The translations under genes were made by a program, and so were the position numbers. The notes under the pieces are model-generated. The model saw only the letters and a program-made list of their open reading frames with translations, had not been told where the DNA came from and did not search any database. A stretch of DNA of 64,000 bases. It comes from Picochlorum sp. 'celeri'. Taxonomy: Eukaryota > Chlorophyta > Trebouxiophyceae. Location: positions 992,001 to 1,056,000 of the forward strand of contig JAACMV010000017.1 in assembly GCA_010909725.1 (NCBI GenBank), written 5' to 3'. Below are positions 17,473 to 25,083 of the stretch, piece by piece; the stretch's first letter is position 1, and each line of letters begins with the position of its first letter.

Positions 17473-18726
17473 AGGTTCTGGCAGGCAGGACACAGCATCA
17501 GTTCTCTCAACAGACCACTCTTGGCCTCCATCCCCTGACACGGCCTCGCCCTGGCCTTCAACAACCTCCTCACCACAGCAATAGCGTCGATAGAACTTGT
17601 CAAGCATCGACTGCAGGAGGAGGAGCCTTGCTGTGGTCTGCTGCTGCCTGCAGTTGTGCTGGGCAAACTTGGTAAGGACATGCTCAACATCTGCATACGG
17701 AATGAAACAGAATTCCTGGTTCGGCTTATTCCTCATGATTATTTTTTTTGATGTAAGTTCATCGACGGCCACATCTGTGAGTTTTGATACCAGTACTGCC
17801 TTTGGCAACACAAACTTGTTTGTCTTCTGTGTATGGTTCCCAAAATTCTTCACAGCAGGGTCACCAAACGCTTTCCTCAGACACCTTTGCAGGTCGTATT
17901 GCAGTACACAGAATCCATTCGAGATTCGACGTCCATATTTGTCCATCACTGCGTGTTCGCCCACCTTGATGTTGAAGAGATGGATGGTTTGGTCCACTGT
18001 GGCCCTGTCCCCATCACGTTGCTGCAACATGAACTCTAACCCTTTCGTGCTGACAGCATGAGCTTGCTCTGTCCCCACTACTGTCGTCCCGTAGAAACTG
18101 CATATCTCAATGTGGTCGTGCAAGCCCCCCGATGCTTCGTCCATGGCTGGCTCATCCACTCCAACTGCAGGGGTGTGGTCAACCGCTTCTGCCTCCTCTG
18201 CAACAAAGGATCCAAGCCCAAGGATGCACTGTTGCAGGTACCGGGTCTTCTCTTGCCATGCATCGATTGCATGTTGCGATGTGATGACCAAGGGCGAAGC
18301 CAGCTCGACCACCTTTTGGGCATGGGCCCTGTTCCTGGACAACTCACCCTCTAGCTGTGCTACTTGAGCCTGCAGGGAGGCACACCTTGACCTCTCTTCT
18401 TCGTGCATTCCCTCCATCTTTCTGCTCTTCTCATACCACACCTTGACGTCACTATACAGGGCAGTGATGAGTTCCGGAAACCCTTCAGGAAGGCTATTTT
18501 TGGCCAAAATGTGGCCATTTTCCAGTCTTGGGTACTTCCTGGGAGGCTCCTCTTCCCGAGGTTTGAAAAATTTTCTCGGCGGTGCCGCCTTGTTTGCGCG
18601 ACATGTATCATTATTCACTATATCTACATCGATTTCTTGGGTATGATCCGAATACGCGCGATCGGTGCCGCCGATCTCACGCGCAGGCACATCGTCCGCA
18701 CTCGCATTCGGGGCAAAAGTTGGCAT
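17458..18726 (-). CDS. Uncharacterised second protein of the KDZ transposon
   Basis: This frame encodes 422 residues from an ATG and meets the transposase gene tail to tail with a 15-base overlap. I recognise no family. Residues 1-75 are polar with a basic patch (PPRKFFKPREEEPPRKYPR) that could be a nuclear signal. About residues 95-150 are a predicted coiled coil rich in Glu, Arg and Leu. The C-terminal half is mixed, with several Cys and QQQTTARLLLLQSMLDKFYRRYC. Its place inside the proposed element ends, and the shared overlap, suggest it belongs to the transposon, perhaps as a DNA-binding or accessory protein. It could instead be a host gene next to the insertion, although the candidate ends argue against that. 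Confidence 0.6.
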   Translation of the reverse strand: MPTFAPNASADDVPAREIGGTDRAYSDHTQEIDVDIVNNDTCRANKAAPPRKFFKPREEEPPRKYPRLENGHILAKNSLPEGFPELITALYSDVKVWYEKSRKMEGMHEEERSRCASLQAQVAQLEGELSRNRAHAQKVVELASPLVITSQHAIDAWQEKTRYLQQCILGLGSFVAEEAEAVDHTPAVGVDEPAMDEASGGLHDHIEICSFYGTTVVGTEQAHAVSTKGLEFMLQQRDGDRATVDQTIHLFNIKVGEHAVMDKYGRRISNGFCVLQYDLQRCLRKAFGDPAVKNFGNHTQKTNKFVLPKAVLVSKLTDVAVDELTSKKIIMRNKPNQEFCFIPYADVEHVLTKFAQHNCRQQQTTARLLLLQSMLDKFYRRYCCGEEVVEGQGEAVSGDGGQEWSVERTDAVSCLPEPSHGT

Positions 18727-18801
18727 GAAATCCCTTGTTTTTCGCCTCTTTGTGGCTCAAAATCCCTCCAACTTTGATACTATATATATTTAAAGCGGCA
18801 G

Positions 18802-18881
18802 TATTGCGCGACTTGCACACAAAAGCGCAATATGCTTGAGAAACAAGGACAATCGCACGTGCGTTTGAACACTATTCAAAC
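18802..18881. promoter_or_regulatory. Cluster of palindromes upstream of the KDZ partner gene
   Basis: Within 80 bases lie TATTGCGC and its complement at 18802-18809 and 18825-18832 (8 bp), the 10-base palindrome CGCACGTGCG at 18854-18863, and GTTTGAA with TTCAAAC at 18863-18869 and 18875-18881 (7 bp, 5-base spacer). They are 76 to 155 bases before the partner gene start and inside the right end of the transposon. They may be transposase or regulator binding sites. Confidence 0.5.
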
Positions 18882-19027
18882 TCTCCTGGCATTGTCAGCC
18901 AAACGATTTAAAATGTATTCAAACATACACTGTTGCAATATCATGTGCAACAAGTATATACACACTACATACTATCACTCCCTTTTTTCTATGTTTTTAT
19001 TACATCAGGGGCCTCACTAGAGAAGTC

Positions 19028-19062
19028 ACCCATATATAGTATATGGGTGCATCATCCGGATG
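19028..19062. repeat. Two adjacent palindromes right of the KDZ element
   Basis: ACCCATATA and TATATGGGT (19028-19048) form a 9-base inverted repeat with a 3-base spacer; CATCCGGATG (19053-19062) is a perfect palindrome. Both lie between the candidate target duplication and the MORN-filamin gene, so they may be that gene's promoter elements. Confidence 0.45.
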
Positions 19063-19193
19063 GGGTCCTTTCAGAGGCTGATTGTGACCGGCCAACTTTG
19101 CGCAGGGGTATGGTCAAACTTTTTTTAAATGGTTCCACGCCACTGTGGCCCGTGTTAAAGCAATGATAGATTAGTGAGATAATAAGAAGAAAA

Positions 19194-21656
19194 ATGGTGA
19201 ACGTAGACACACTTGTTAACAGGATGCAATCTTCAGGGCGCCGTGGGGTGGATCAGCTAGAGAGTGGAATTGACCGAGTCAAACGGCGTACTGGCGACAG
19301 CAAGGTGGATATAAGTGACGTCACTGATGATACAATAACATATGATGCGAGCAAGAGTGAGGATACTGTGCAGTATGCAGAGGTGAGGGAGGAGGTGAGG
19401 AGGAGCGTCGAAAGGCTTCGGCTGGAGGTGGAGATGGCATCTTCTCAACGGGAGATGGGTGGTGTTGAGCTGTCACCAGAGGCTCTGGCCAAAGGATTTA
19501 CATGCCCGGAAGATTTCCAGATTCGAGAGGAGAGGATCGAATACGGAGATGGCGTGTACTACGAGGGCGAAGTGCTGGGGAAGATGAGGCATGGCAGGGG
19601 CGTGTATCGGGATGCAACAGGGGCTGAATATTCAGGAGAGTTTCGATACGATGTCGTTGAGGGAAAAGCACGAGCAAAGATGCCAGATGGAAGCACCTAT
19701 GATGGGGATTGGGTCGCTGGAAACCCCCATGGGATGGGCAAGAGCACGTATCCCAATGGGGGGGTGTATGAAGGCGACTTTGAAGGGGGGTCACGAAGCG
19801 GTTGGGGGAAGATGGTATTTATCAATGGAGATTGGTATGAAGGTGAATGGAAGGATGATAAGATTCATGGAGAGGGGAGGTGGACGAATGCCGATGGGTC
19901 ATATTTCCAGGGGAGCTTTGATGCAGGTGAGAGGGTCCATGGCAAGTTTGCATCACATGATGGATCGGAGGAATATGTTGGGGAATGGCGGGGCGCGGCT
20001 CGGCACGGTAAGGGCATGCTTTATATAAAGAGTTTCGGCAAGTATGATGGGGAATTCAAAGATGATGCGCCACATGGGGAGGGCACATGCATCTATGTAG
20101 ATGGATCAGTTTACGAAGGAGAATTTATGAATGGGGTCAGATGTGGAAAAGGGATACTCAAGCGCGACTCATTTCTCTATCAGGGTGAGTGGAAAGATGA
20201 CCGCATGCATGGAAAGGGATTTCTCATGGCTGAGTCTGGGGACAAGTACGTGGGGGAATTCAGGGAAGGGGAGAAGGATGGGAAAGGGAGGATGCAGTAT
20301 CACAGCGGGACCGCGTATGAAGGGGAATGGATGCGCGGAAACCGACATGGTCGAGGTACATGTAAATATGATAACGGGGATGTGTATGTTGGAGATTGGG
20401 TCGATGATAAGAGGCATGGAAGAGGCACATGTAAGTTCAAGGATGGCACCAAGTTTCGAGGGGAGTGGGAAGACGACGGATGGGTTCAGACAGCAGCTGA
20501 TCCCCAACGAACAAGGATTGCTGGGGCAGGAATTGTAAGGGCCGAAGTTGGAAATGTTGCCAAGTTCATGATTCAGGGAAGGGATGCCCAAGGCAATAGG
20601 CGCCTGAACGGAGGGGACGCATTCCAAGTCCAGCTTGTTTTGCATGGCGAATGCGGGAATCCAGATATTCCACAGGATGAGATTGTTTCAGTTACCGGCC
20701 ACGTGACGGATAATGATGATGGGACGTATGAGGTGACGTACTGTTCCGAGATTTCAGGAGTGTATGAACTGAGTGTGTTGACCGAGATTGGCCAGGAGCA
20801 CGTTGCGGATTCCCCATATCCAGTGAGGCTGCTCCCTGGTGCGCCTTGCTACAAGACATCTTTGATCCGAGGAGAGGGGAAAGCATGGGCTACATGCGGG
20901 CAAGAGGCAAAGTTTGAGATTTTGATTCGTGATAAATTTGGAAATTGTTGCTCGGGCCATCAGTGGCAGGATTTAATCAGGCTGAAGCTCAGATTAGAGG
21001 GCAGTCTGTCAGAAAAGCATGTCGACTGTATTCCTACTGGTGATGGAAGGCTTCTATGCTCCTATAGTGCGCCTGAGGAGGAAGGCTATTACAGACTGCA
21101 CATTGAAAATGAAAAGGGCATTGCTGTGCCAGGGACACCATTCTCAGTCCATGTGAGCAATGGACAAAAGGCAGCCGTCAGCCAGGAAGATCAAGTTGAA
21201 AACTCTACTACAATCCCGGATACCAATAGATTTTGGGAGCAAGTTGCAATGGAATCGTACATGCAAGATGGCAACGTTGCTGGGTGGGACAGCGCTGATG
21301 ATGAAACCGAATCCCCAGAGGACAACTATTCCAAATCTCATCCTGGCGTGCCTGTCGTCGAAAATCTAGAAGACTTATGGCTCGTTTCAAAGCTACAACA
21401 GGAGCGCAAGTCGAAGGAGGAAGAGAATAAGCAGAAGAAGTTGCAGGAAATGAGGTCAAAGCTGCAGGACACATTCGGCCCAGGCCAAGAGCCATCAATA
21501 GATGAGGCCCAGAATGCCATGAAAGAAATAATTGAAGGCGAGATGAAGCAAGCAGTTGCGGAGTTGCAGGCACCAGACCAGAAAAATGCTTCACAAGGAG
21601 AGAAGAAACAAAGGGATCTCCATGTTCTGGCAGCATCTCTGGATGATCTCGCCTAA
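19194..21656 (+). CDS. MORN-repeat protein with filamin-type Ig repeats
   Basis: The protein has 820 residues. After about 105 charged residues, roughly 13 MORN repeats run to about residue 425 (YYEGEVLGKMRHGRGVY, YEGEFMNGVRCGKG, YVGDWVDDKRHGRG and so on). Two filamin/ABP280-type immunoglobulin repeats follow: GAGIVRAEVGNVAKFMIQGRD to SPYPVRLLPG, and RGEGKAWATCGQEAKFEILIRDKFGN to TPFSVHVSNG. The last 170 residues are acidic with a Lys/Glu coiled coil. MORN repeats often bind lipids or scaffold cytoskeletal and ciliary structures, and filamin repeats mediate protein contacts, so this is likely a membrane-to-cytoskeleton or flagellar scaffold. The combination is uncommon and I know no named orthologue. 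Confidence 0.85.
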   Translation: MVNVDTLVNRMQSSGRRGVDQLESGIDRVKRRTGDSKVDISDVTDDTITYDASKSEDTVQYAEVREEVRRSVERLRLEVEMASSQREMGGVELSPEALAKGFTCPEDFQIREERIEYGDGVYYEGEVLGKMRHGRGVYRDATGAEYSGEFRYDVVEGKARAKMPDGSTYDGDWVAGNPHGMGKSTYPNGGVYEGDFEGGSRSGWGKMVFINGDWYEGEWKDDKIHGEGRWTNADGSYFQGSFDAGERVHGKFASHDGSEEYVGEWRGAARHGKGMLYIKSFGKYDGEFKDDAPHGEGTCIYVDGSVYEGEFMNGVRCGKGILKRDSFLYQGEWKDDRMHGKGFLMAESGDKYVGEFREGEKDGKGRMQYHSGTAYEGEWMRGNRHGRGTCKYDNGDVYVGDWVDDKRHGRGTCKFKDGTKFRGEWEDDGWVQTAADPQRTRIAGAGIVRAEVGNVAKFMIQGRDAQGNRRLNGGDAFQVQLVLHGECGNPDIPQDEIVSVTGHVTDNDDGTYEVTYCSEISGVYELSVLTEIGQEHVADSPYPVRLLPGAPCYKTSLIRGEGKAWATCGQEAKFEILIRDKFGNCCSGHQWQDLIRLKLRLEGSLSEKHVDCIPTGDGRLLCSYSAPEEEGYYRLHIENEKGIAVPGTPFSVHVSNGQKAAVSQEDQVENSTTIPDTNRFWEQVAMESYMQDGNVAGWDSADDETESPEDNYSKSHPGVPVVENLEDLWLVSKLQQERKSKEEENKQKKLQEMRSKLQDTFGPGQEPSIDEAQNAMKEIIEGEMKQAVAELQAPDQKNASQGEKKQRDLHVLAASLDDLA

Positions 21657-21750
21657 CTCCATCAGATAGATTCATCACCCCACATGTGCTGGGTACCAAA
21701 TTCTATTAAACTATTCAGTACAGAGCTTCCAAACGTGTGTAAAAAGAACA

Positions 21751-22314
21751 ATGCAGAGAGTTGCTTTGACTCGACTCACTCCAACTCTGGGACAGTTGCG
21801 AACTGGCTGCAGCAGGGTCTCAAACCCTACCCAAATGCTGCATACAAACTCATTAAATAAACATGCGTTGACATCACAGTCTCTATGCATGCTGATCGAT
21901 GTTAATTCTCAGAGATTTTCCTCATTTTCCTGCGGTGCCACACCGTCTGGAGGTTCTGCAGGGGTACCAACAGCGTCTTGCAAAGAGGCTTATGATTTGA
22001 TTAATTCTGGTTTTAAATATCTCGATGTGAGGACCCCCGAAGAATTCGCTGGAGGACACATTGCAGGCTCTGTCAACGTGCCAGTCTGGGTAAAGGATGA
22101 AAACCAGCAAATGGTTCCCAATGAGGCATTTGTCCAGGCAGTTGAGGAGCAATTTCCAGATAAAGAGGGAGTGAAGTTGTGCGTTGGATGCCTGAGTGGA
22201 AAGAGATCGGATGCTGCGACGAGGTTATTGGTGAGTGCTGGCTACAGAAACTTGATCGACATGACTGAGGGATTTTCAGGGTGGTGTGGGCAGGGCTTGC
22301 CAACCGAGCAATGA
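21751..22314 (+). CDS. Organelle-targeted single-domain rhodanese (sulfurtransferase)
   Basis: The protein has 187 residues. About 75 N-terminal residues are rich in Ser, Thr and Arg with almost no acidic residues, as in a mitochondrial or plastid presequence. The rhodanese domain follows: CKEAYDLINSGFKYLDVRTPEEFAGGHIAGSVNVPVW, then LCVGCLSGKRSDAATRLLVSAGYRNLIDMTEGFSGW. The active-site loop CLSGKRS holds the Cys that carries the persulfide. It resembles plant STR14/16/18-type thiosulfate sulfurtransferases. It lies 94 bases after the MORN-filamin gene and 72 bases before the aprataxin-like gene, all on the same strand. Confidence 0.9.
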   Translation: MQRVALTRLTPTLGQLRTGCSRVSNPTQMLHTNSLNKHALTSQSLCMLIDVNSQRFSSFSCGATPSGGSAGVPTASCKEAYDLINSGFKYLDVRTPEEFAGGHIAGSVNVPVWVKDENQQMVPNEAFVQAVEEQFPDKEGVKLCVGCLSGKRSDAATRLLVSAGYRNLIDMTEGFSGWCGQGLPTEQ

Positions 22315-22386
22315 CAATATACGCGTCTATAATATAAGATTCAATACAAATGATTTCATCTTCATGTAAGAGCATTCATCCATTCT

Positions 22387-23691
22387 ATGGAGACGTCTGC
22401 TGGTGCTGAGAAGCACAAGGGAGAGACAGCCGTGGTTGTCTTGGTGCTCGTAGGTCTACAAGGAAGCGGCAAGACGACCTTTAGATCTCGATTAGAACAA
22501 TGTAATTCGTTAGAGGTGGTGGGGGTGTGTCAAGACGTTCTGGGTACGCGGGAAAAGTGCCTTTGTGTGTTTCGCAGGGCCCTTTCGGACTGGGAAGGGC
22601 CCGAGGGAAAGGCTTTAGGCAATGCATCTGAGAGAAGGATTAGATTCATAGTAGTTGATAGGACAAATTTGTCAAAGGAGCAGCGTCGCATCTGGACGGA
22701 TGAAATCAAGAGGGCTCAGGGAGGAACTGTTGGGAAGAGCCTGGCACTTTTCTGGGACATGCCTGCCAAATTTTGTGCGAAACGAGCAGCTGATCGTAAA
22801 ACACATGAGGGTGGTTTGCAGGGAAGAGGAGCTTATCCAGTAGTCCATCAGAGCAGCAAGGGTTTGCAGAGGCCTGATGTGGAAGAAGATTTTGATTCTG
22901 TGGTGACGTTTACATGTGATGAGCACGCTTTTGCATTTGCAGATCACCTAATTGCGGTCAACAAAGAATTTAAAGATACTGGGATATTACATATTGATAC
23001 GAAAGTGCATAGGAAAGTGCGTCGGGATGCGTTCCAGATTTTGATGTCACAGAGGAAGAAGAGCAAGAAAACATTGTCGTCCTCCTCAAACGAGCACACC
23101 TTTGGCAGATTTCGAGGATGGGACACTTTTGTGAAATATACTTCATCTGTCCCTCAGGAAGCTTTGTTCTCGGATGAGAAGTGTATTGTCATTTCGGACA
23201 AGTTTCCAAAGGCCAAAACACACCTTTTGGCCATAGCAAGGTGTGGAGCGCTGCAAGGCCCTTTGAATCTTAGGCCAAGGCATATTGGGCTGCTTTGCCA
23301 TATAAAAGATGTCTCATACCAGGTACTTTCGACCCTAACCGATGCAACAATAGAACAAATGAAACAACAGAACATGTATCAGATGGGTTTTCACAGTTCT
23401 CCATCGCTTTCACAGCTCCATATGCACGTAATCTCAAAGGATTTTGATTCAGAATGCCTCAAGACAAAAAAGCATTGGACAAGCTTTACAAACCCTCAGT
23501 TTTTCTTGAATGTTGATGACGTTTTGGCCCAATTTGAACGTGGAATTCCTGCCTTGGATTACAACGTGGAGGAGAAGAATGCATTGCTCAAGGACACTCC
23601 TCTTACCTGTCCTGTTTGTCAGTGTCAATCTCTTCGCACATTACCAGAGATGAAAGACCATTATCGACAGTGCTTCATTCGAGGCAGTTGA
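22387..23691 (+). CDS. Aprataxin-like DNA deadenylase with N-terminal P-loop kinase domain
   Basis: This single-exon gene encodes 434 residues. Residues 17-30 contain the P-loop GLQGSGKTTFRSRL and start a polynucleotide-kinase-like domain with VVDRTNLSKEQRR. The middle part is a HIT domain ending in SPSLSQLHMHVISKDFDS, the aprataxin His-x-His-x motif with the catalytic His. The C-terminus has a zinc finger (CPVCQCQSL...HYRQC). Aprataxin removes AMP from 5' ends left by abortive DNA ligation. The kinase-HIT-zinc order is that of plant and algal aprataxins, while the animal protein has an FHA domain instead. It would act in nuclear or organellar single-strand break repair. Confidence 0.88.
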   Translation: METSAGAEKHKGETAVVVLVLVGLQGSGKTTFRSRLEQCNSLEVVGVCQDVLGTREKCLCVFRRALSDWEGPEGKALGNASERRIRFIVVDRTNLSKEQRRIWTDEIKRAQGGTVGKSLALFWDMPAKFCAKRAADRKTHEGGLQGRGAYPVVHQSSKGLQRPDVEEDFDSVVTFTCDEHAFAFADHLIAVNKEFKDTGILHIDTKVHRKVRRDAFQILMSQRKKSKKTLSSSSNEHTFGRFRGWDTFVKYTSSVPQEALFSDEKCIVISDKFPKAKTHLLAIARCGALQGPLNLRPRHIGLLCHIKDVSYQVLSTLTDATIEQMKQQNMYQMGFHSSPSLSQLHMHVISKDFDSECLKTKKHWTSFTNPQFFLNVDDVLAQFERGIPALDYNVEEKNALLKDTPLTCPVCQCQSLRTLPEMKDHYRQCFIRGS

Positions 23692-23809
23692 GTTCATAGC
23701 GGGAGTTGACTGGCCCAAATGCAGATGACAAGTCATCTTGCCTCTGCCCAATCATATGTATCGTGCATTGCTCAAGGCGCATTTCTAACAAATAAAAGTA
23801 CATTATAAA

Positions 23810-24700
23810 ATGTTTCGAACCCTTTCTAGAACTGGACGGCGCTGCTACTCAAGCCTCCTCACACAAAACTTGGCCCAGACAGGAGAAGGTATCAAAGAGT
23901 GTGAGGTGGTACAGTGGTTTGTCAAACCGGGAGATACAGTGAAAGAGTATGATATGCTCTGCCGCGTACAATCAGACAAGGCAACAGTGGATGTCACCAG
24001 TATCTTTTCGGGTGTGATTCACAAGGTGTCTTGCCCAGAAGGAGGCCTCGTTGCTGTGGGACAGCCTCTTGTGGAGTACTACGGTGATGATACGCATCGT
24101 ATACCATTACGAGGGTATCAGAGAGCCATGGTTAAATCCATGGAAATATCAGCGACCATTCCACACTGCTATGCCTTTGACACCTTGGCCCTGCCCCGGA
24201 GCATTCCTAGCTCAATTACAGCCCATGCAGTACATGCCCTTGCAAAAACAGTGCGACAAGTGCCTCTGATGCAAGCAAAATTTGTGCAGAATGCAGACTT
24301 AATTGAGATTCCCGGTGAAGTTCACGTTGGAATTGCTATAGATACTCCACAGGGTCTAGCTGTTCCATGCATTCACAGTGCACAGGACAAGAGTGTTGAG
24401 GACATTGGCCGAGAGATTCAACTCCTGAAACAGAAGGCCGTAAATCGCCAGCTTACCAAGCAGGACATTGAGGGAAGCACCATCACCATTAGCAATATTG
24501 GTTCGCTCGGTATAAAGGCTGGACTGGCATGCATCCAGCCAGGCCAATGTTCCATAGTTACCTTGGGGAAGATTACTGACGATGGCAGCAAAAAGTCCAT
24601 GGATGTTAGTGTTGCTGCGGACCACAGACTTGTCGATGGGAGCATAGTTGCGTCTTTTCTATCAAAATTTTCCACCAACATCTGTAAGATGCGGTCCTGA
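23810..24700 (+). CDS. Short E2 acyltransferase, branched-chain 2-oxo acid dehydrogenase type, lacking the subunit-binding domain
   Basis: The protein has 296 residues with a mitochondrial-type N-terminus (MFRTLSRTGRRCYSSLL). The lipoyl domain is complete: GEGIKECEVVQWFVKPGDTV, then VQSDKATVDVTS with the lipoylated Lys, closest to the branched-chain (DBT) type. Normally a linker and the peripheral subunit-binding domain follow. Here the catalytic domain starts at once (RIPLRGYQRAMVKSM) and is itself somewhat shortened. It keeps NIGSLGIKAG and the active-site DHRLVDG. It may be a divergent functional E2, a paralogue of a full-length one elsewhere, or a decaying gene. No intron signals that would restore the missing part were found. 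Confidence 0.8.
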   Translation: MFRTLSRTGRRCYSSLLTQNLAQTGEGIKECEVVQWFVKPGDTVKEYDMLCRVQSDKATVDVTSIFSGVIHKVSCPEGGLVAVGQPLVEYYGDDTHRIPLRGYQRAMVKSMEISATIPHCYAFDTLALPRSIPSSITAHAVHALAKTVRQVPLMQAKFVQNADLIEIPGEVHVGIAIDTPQGLAVPCIHSAQDKSVEDIGREIQLLKQKAVNRQLTKQDIEGSTITISNIGSLGIKAGLACIQPGQCSIVTLGKITDDGSKKSMDVSVAADHRLVDGSIVASFLSKFSTNICKMRS

Positions 24701-24716
24701 TCATCAGGCAAAACAA

Positions 24717-24823
24717 TGATCCTACCAGGGATCGAACCTGGAATCTCCTGTTCACTTCCGCAGAGGGCATGCCAACCCTCGTTCCACCGTAGACAGGCGC
24801 CTTATCCATTGGGCCATAGGACC
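24717..24823 (-). tRNA. tRNA-Arg(ACG) with a 34-nt intron
   Basis: Read on the minus strand the gene has acceptor strands GGTCCTA and TAGGATC with discriminator A, a D arm (GGCCCAATGGATAAGGC), an anticodon stem CCTGT/ACAGG around the loop CTACGGA, and a T arm with GGTTCGATCCC. The anticodon is ACG. The loop is interrupted one base after the anticodon by about 34 nt, the canonical site for nuclear tRNA introns. The mature length would be 73 nt. The tRNA lies 16 bases after the E2 gene stop codon. Confidence 0.92.
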
Positions 24824-25040
24824 AATCGGTCAAATTGGTTTTTTTCTGGCATATATTAATGGGTTTCTTTAATTCCTTAATTGAGACATAAGAAAACCTG
24901 GTAGGAAAATGAAAAATGTACAATTTACATTGGTGCCGGAGTACACGATATTATTATAATTTACACGGTATTACACGATAATCAGATAGGGGACAAAAAA
25001 TTGATCGAGCATGCCTCTCGCCGCTCTGTTGCGCCGAGTC

Positions 25041-25074
25041 TTCGGGAAAGACCCTAAAGCCTGTCTTTCCCGAA
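25041..25074. repeat. 12-bp perfect stem-loop in the TrpE 3' flank
   Basis: TTCGGGAAAGAC at 25041-25052 is perfectly complementary to GTCTTTCCCGAA at 25063-25074, leaving a 10-base loop. It ends 9 bases beyond the TrpE stop codon, so it should lie in that gene's 3' untranslated region. It could be an mRNA stability element or a small inverted-repeat remnant. Confidence 0.6.
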
Positions 25075-25083
25075 AGAGTACCC

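Larger units (their letters stand above)
13889..19014. mobile_element. KDZ (Zisupton/Kyakuja-Dileera) DNA transposon, apparently near complete
   Basis: The element contains the KDZ transposase gene and a convergent second gene. Proposed ends rest on two coincident signals. A 9-base direct repeat CACTAGAGA lies at 13880-13888 and 19015-19023. Just inside are inverted termini: AGGCC, then GATGTCATAA on the left (3 bases from the repeat) and AGGCC, then GATGTAATAA on the right (directly adjacent), with a 2-base length difference between the two parts. A 9-base match alone could occur by chance between such flanks; the adjacent inverted termini make it more convincing. If correct, the element is about 5.1 kb with both genes internal. 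Confidence 0.6.

Noticed and set aside
24717..24823. tRNA read as a pseudogene because of the interrupted anticodon arm
   Set aside because: The interruption is at the canonical intron site and all stems pair once it is removed.
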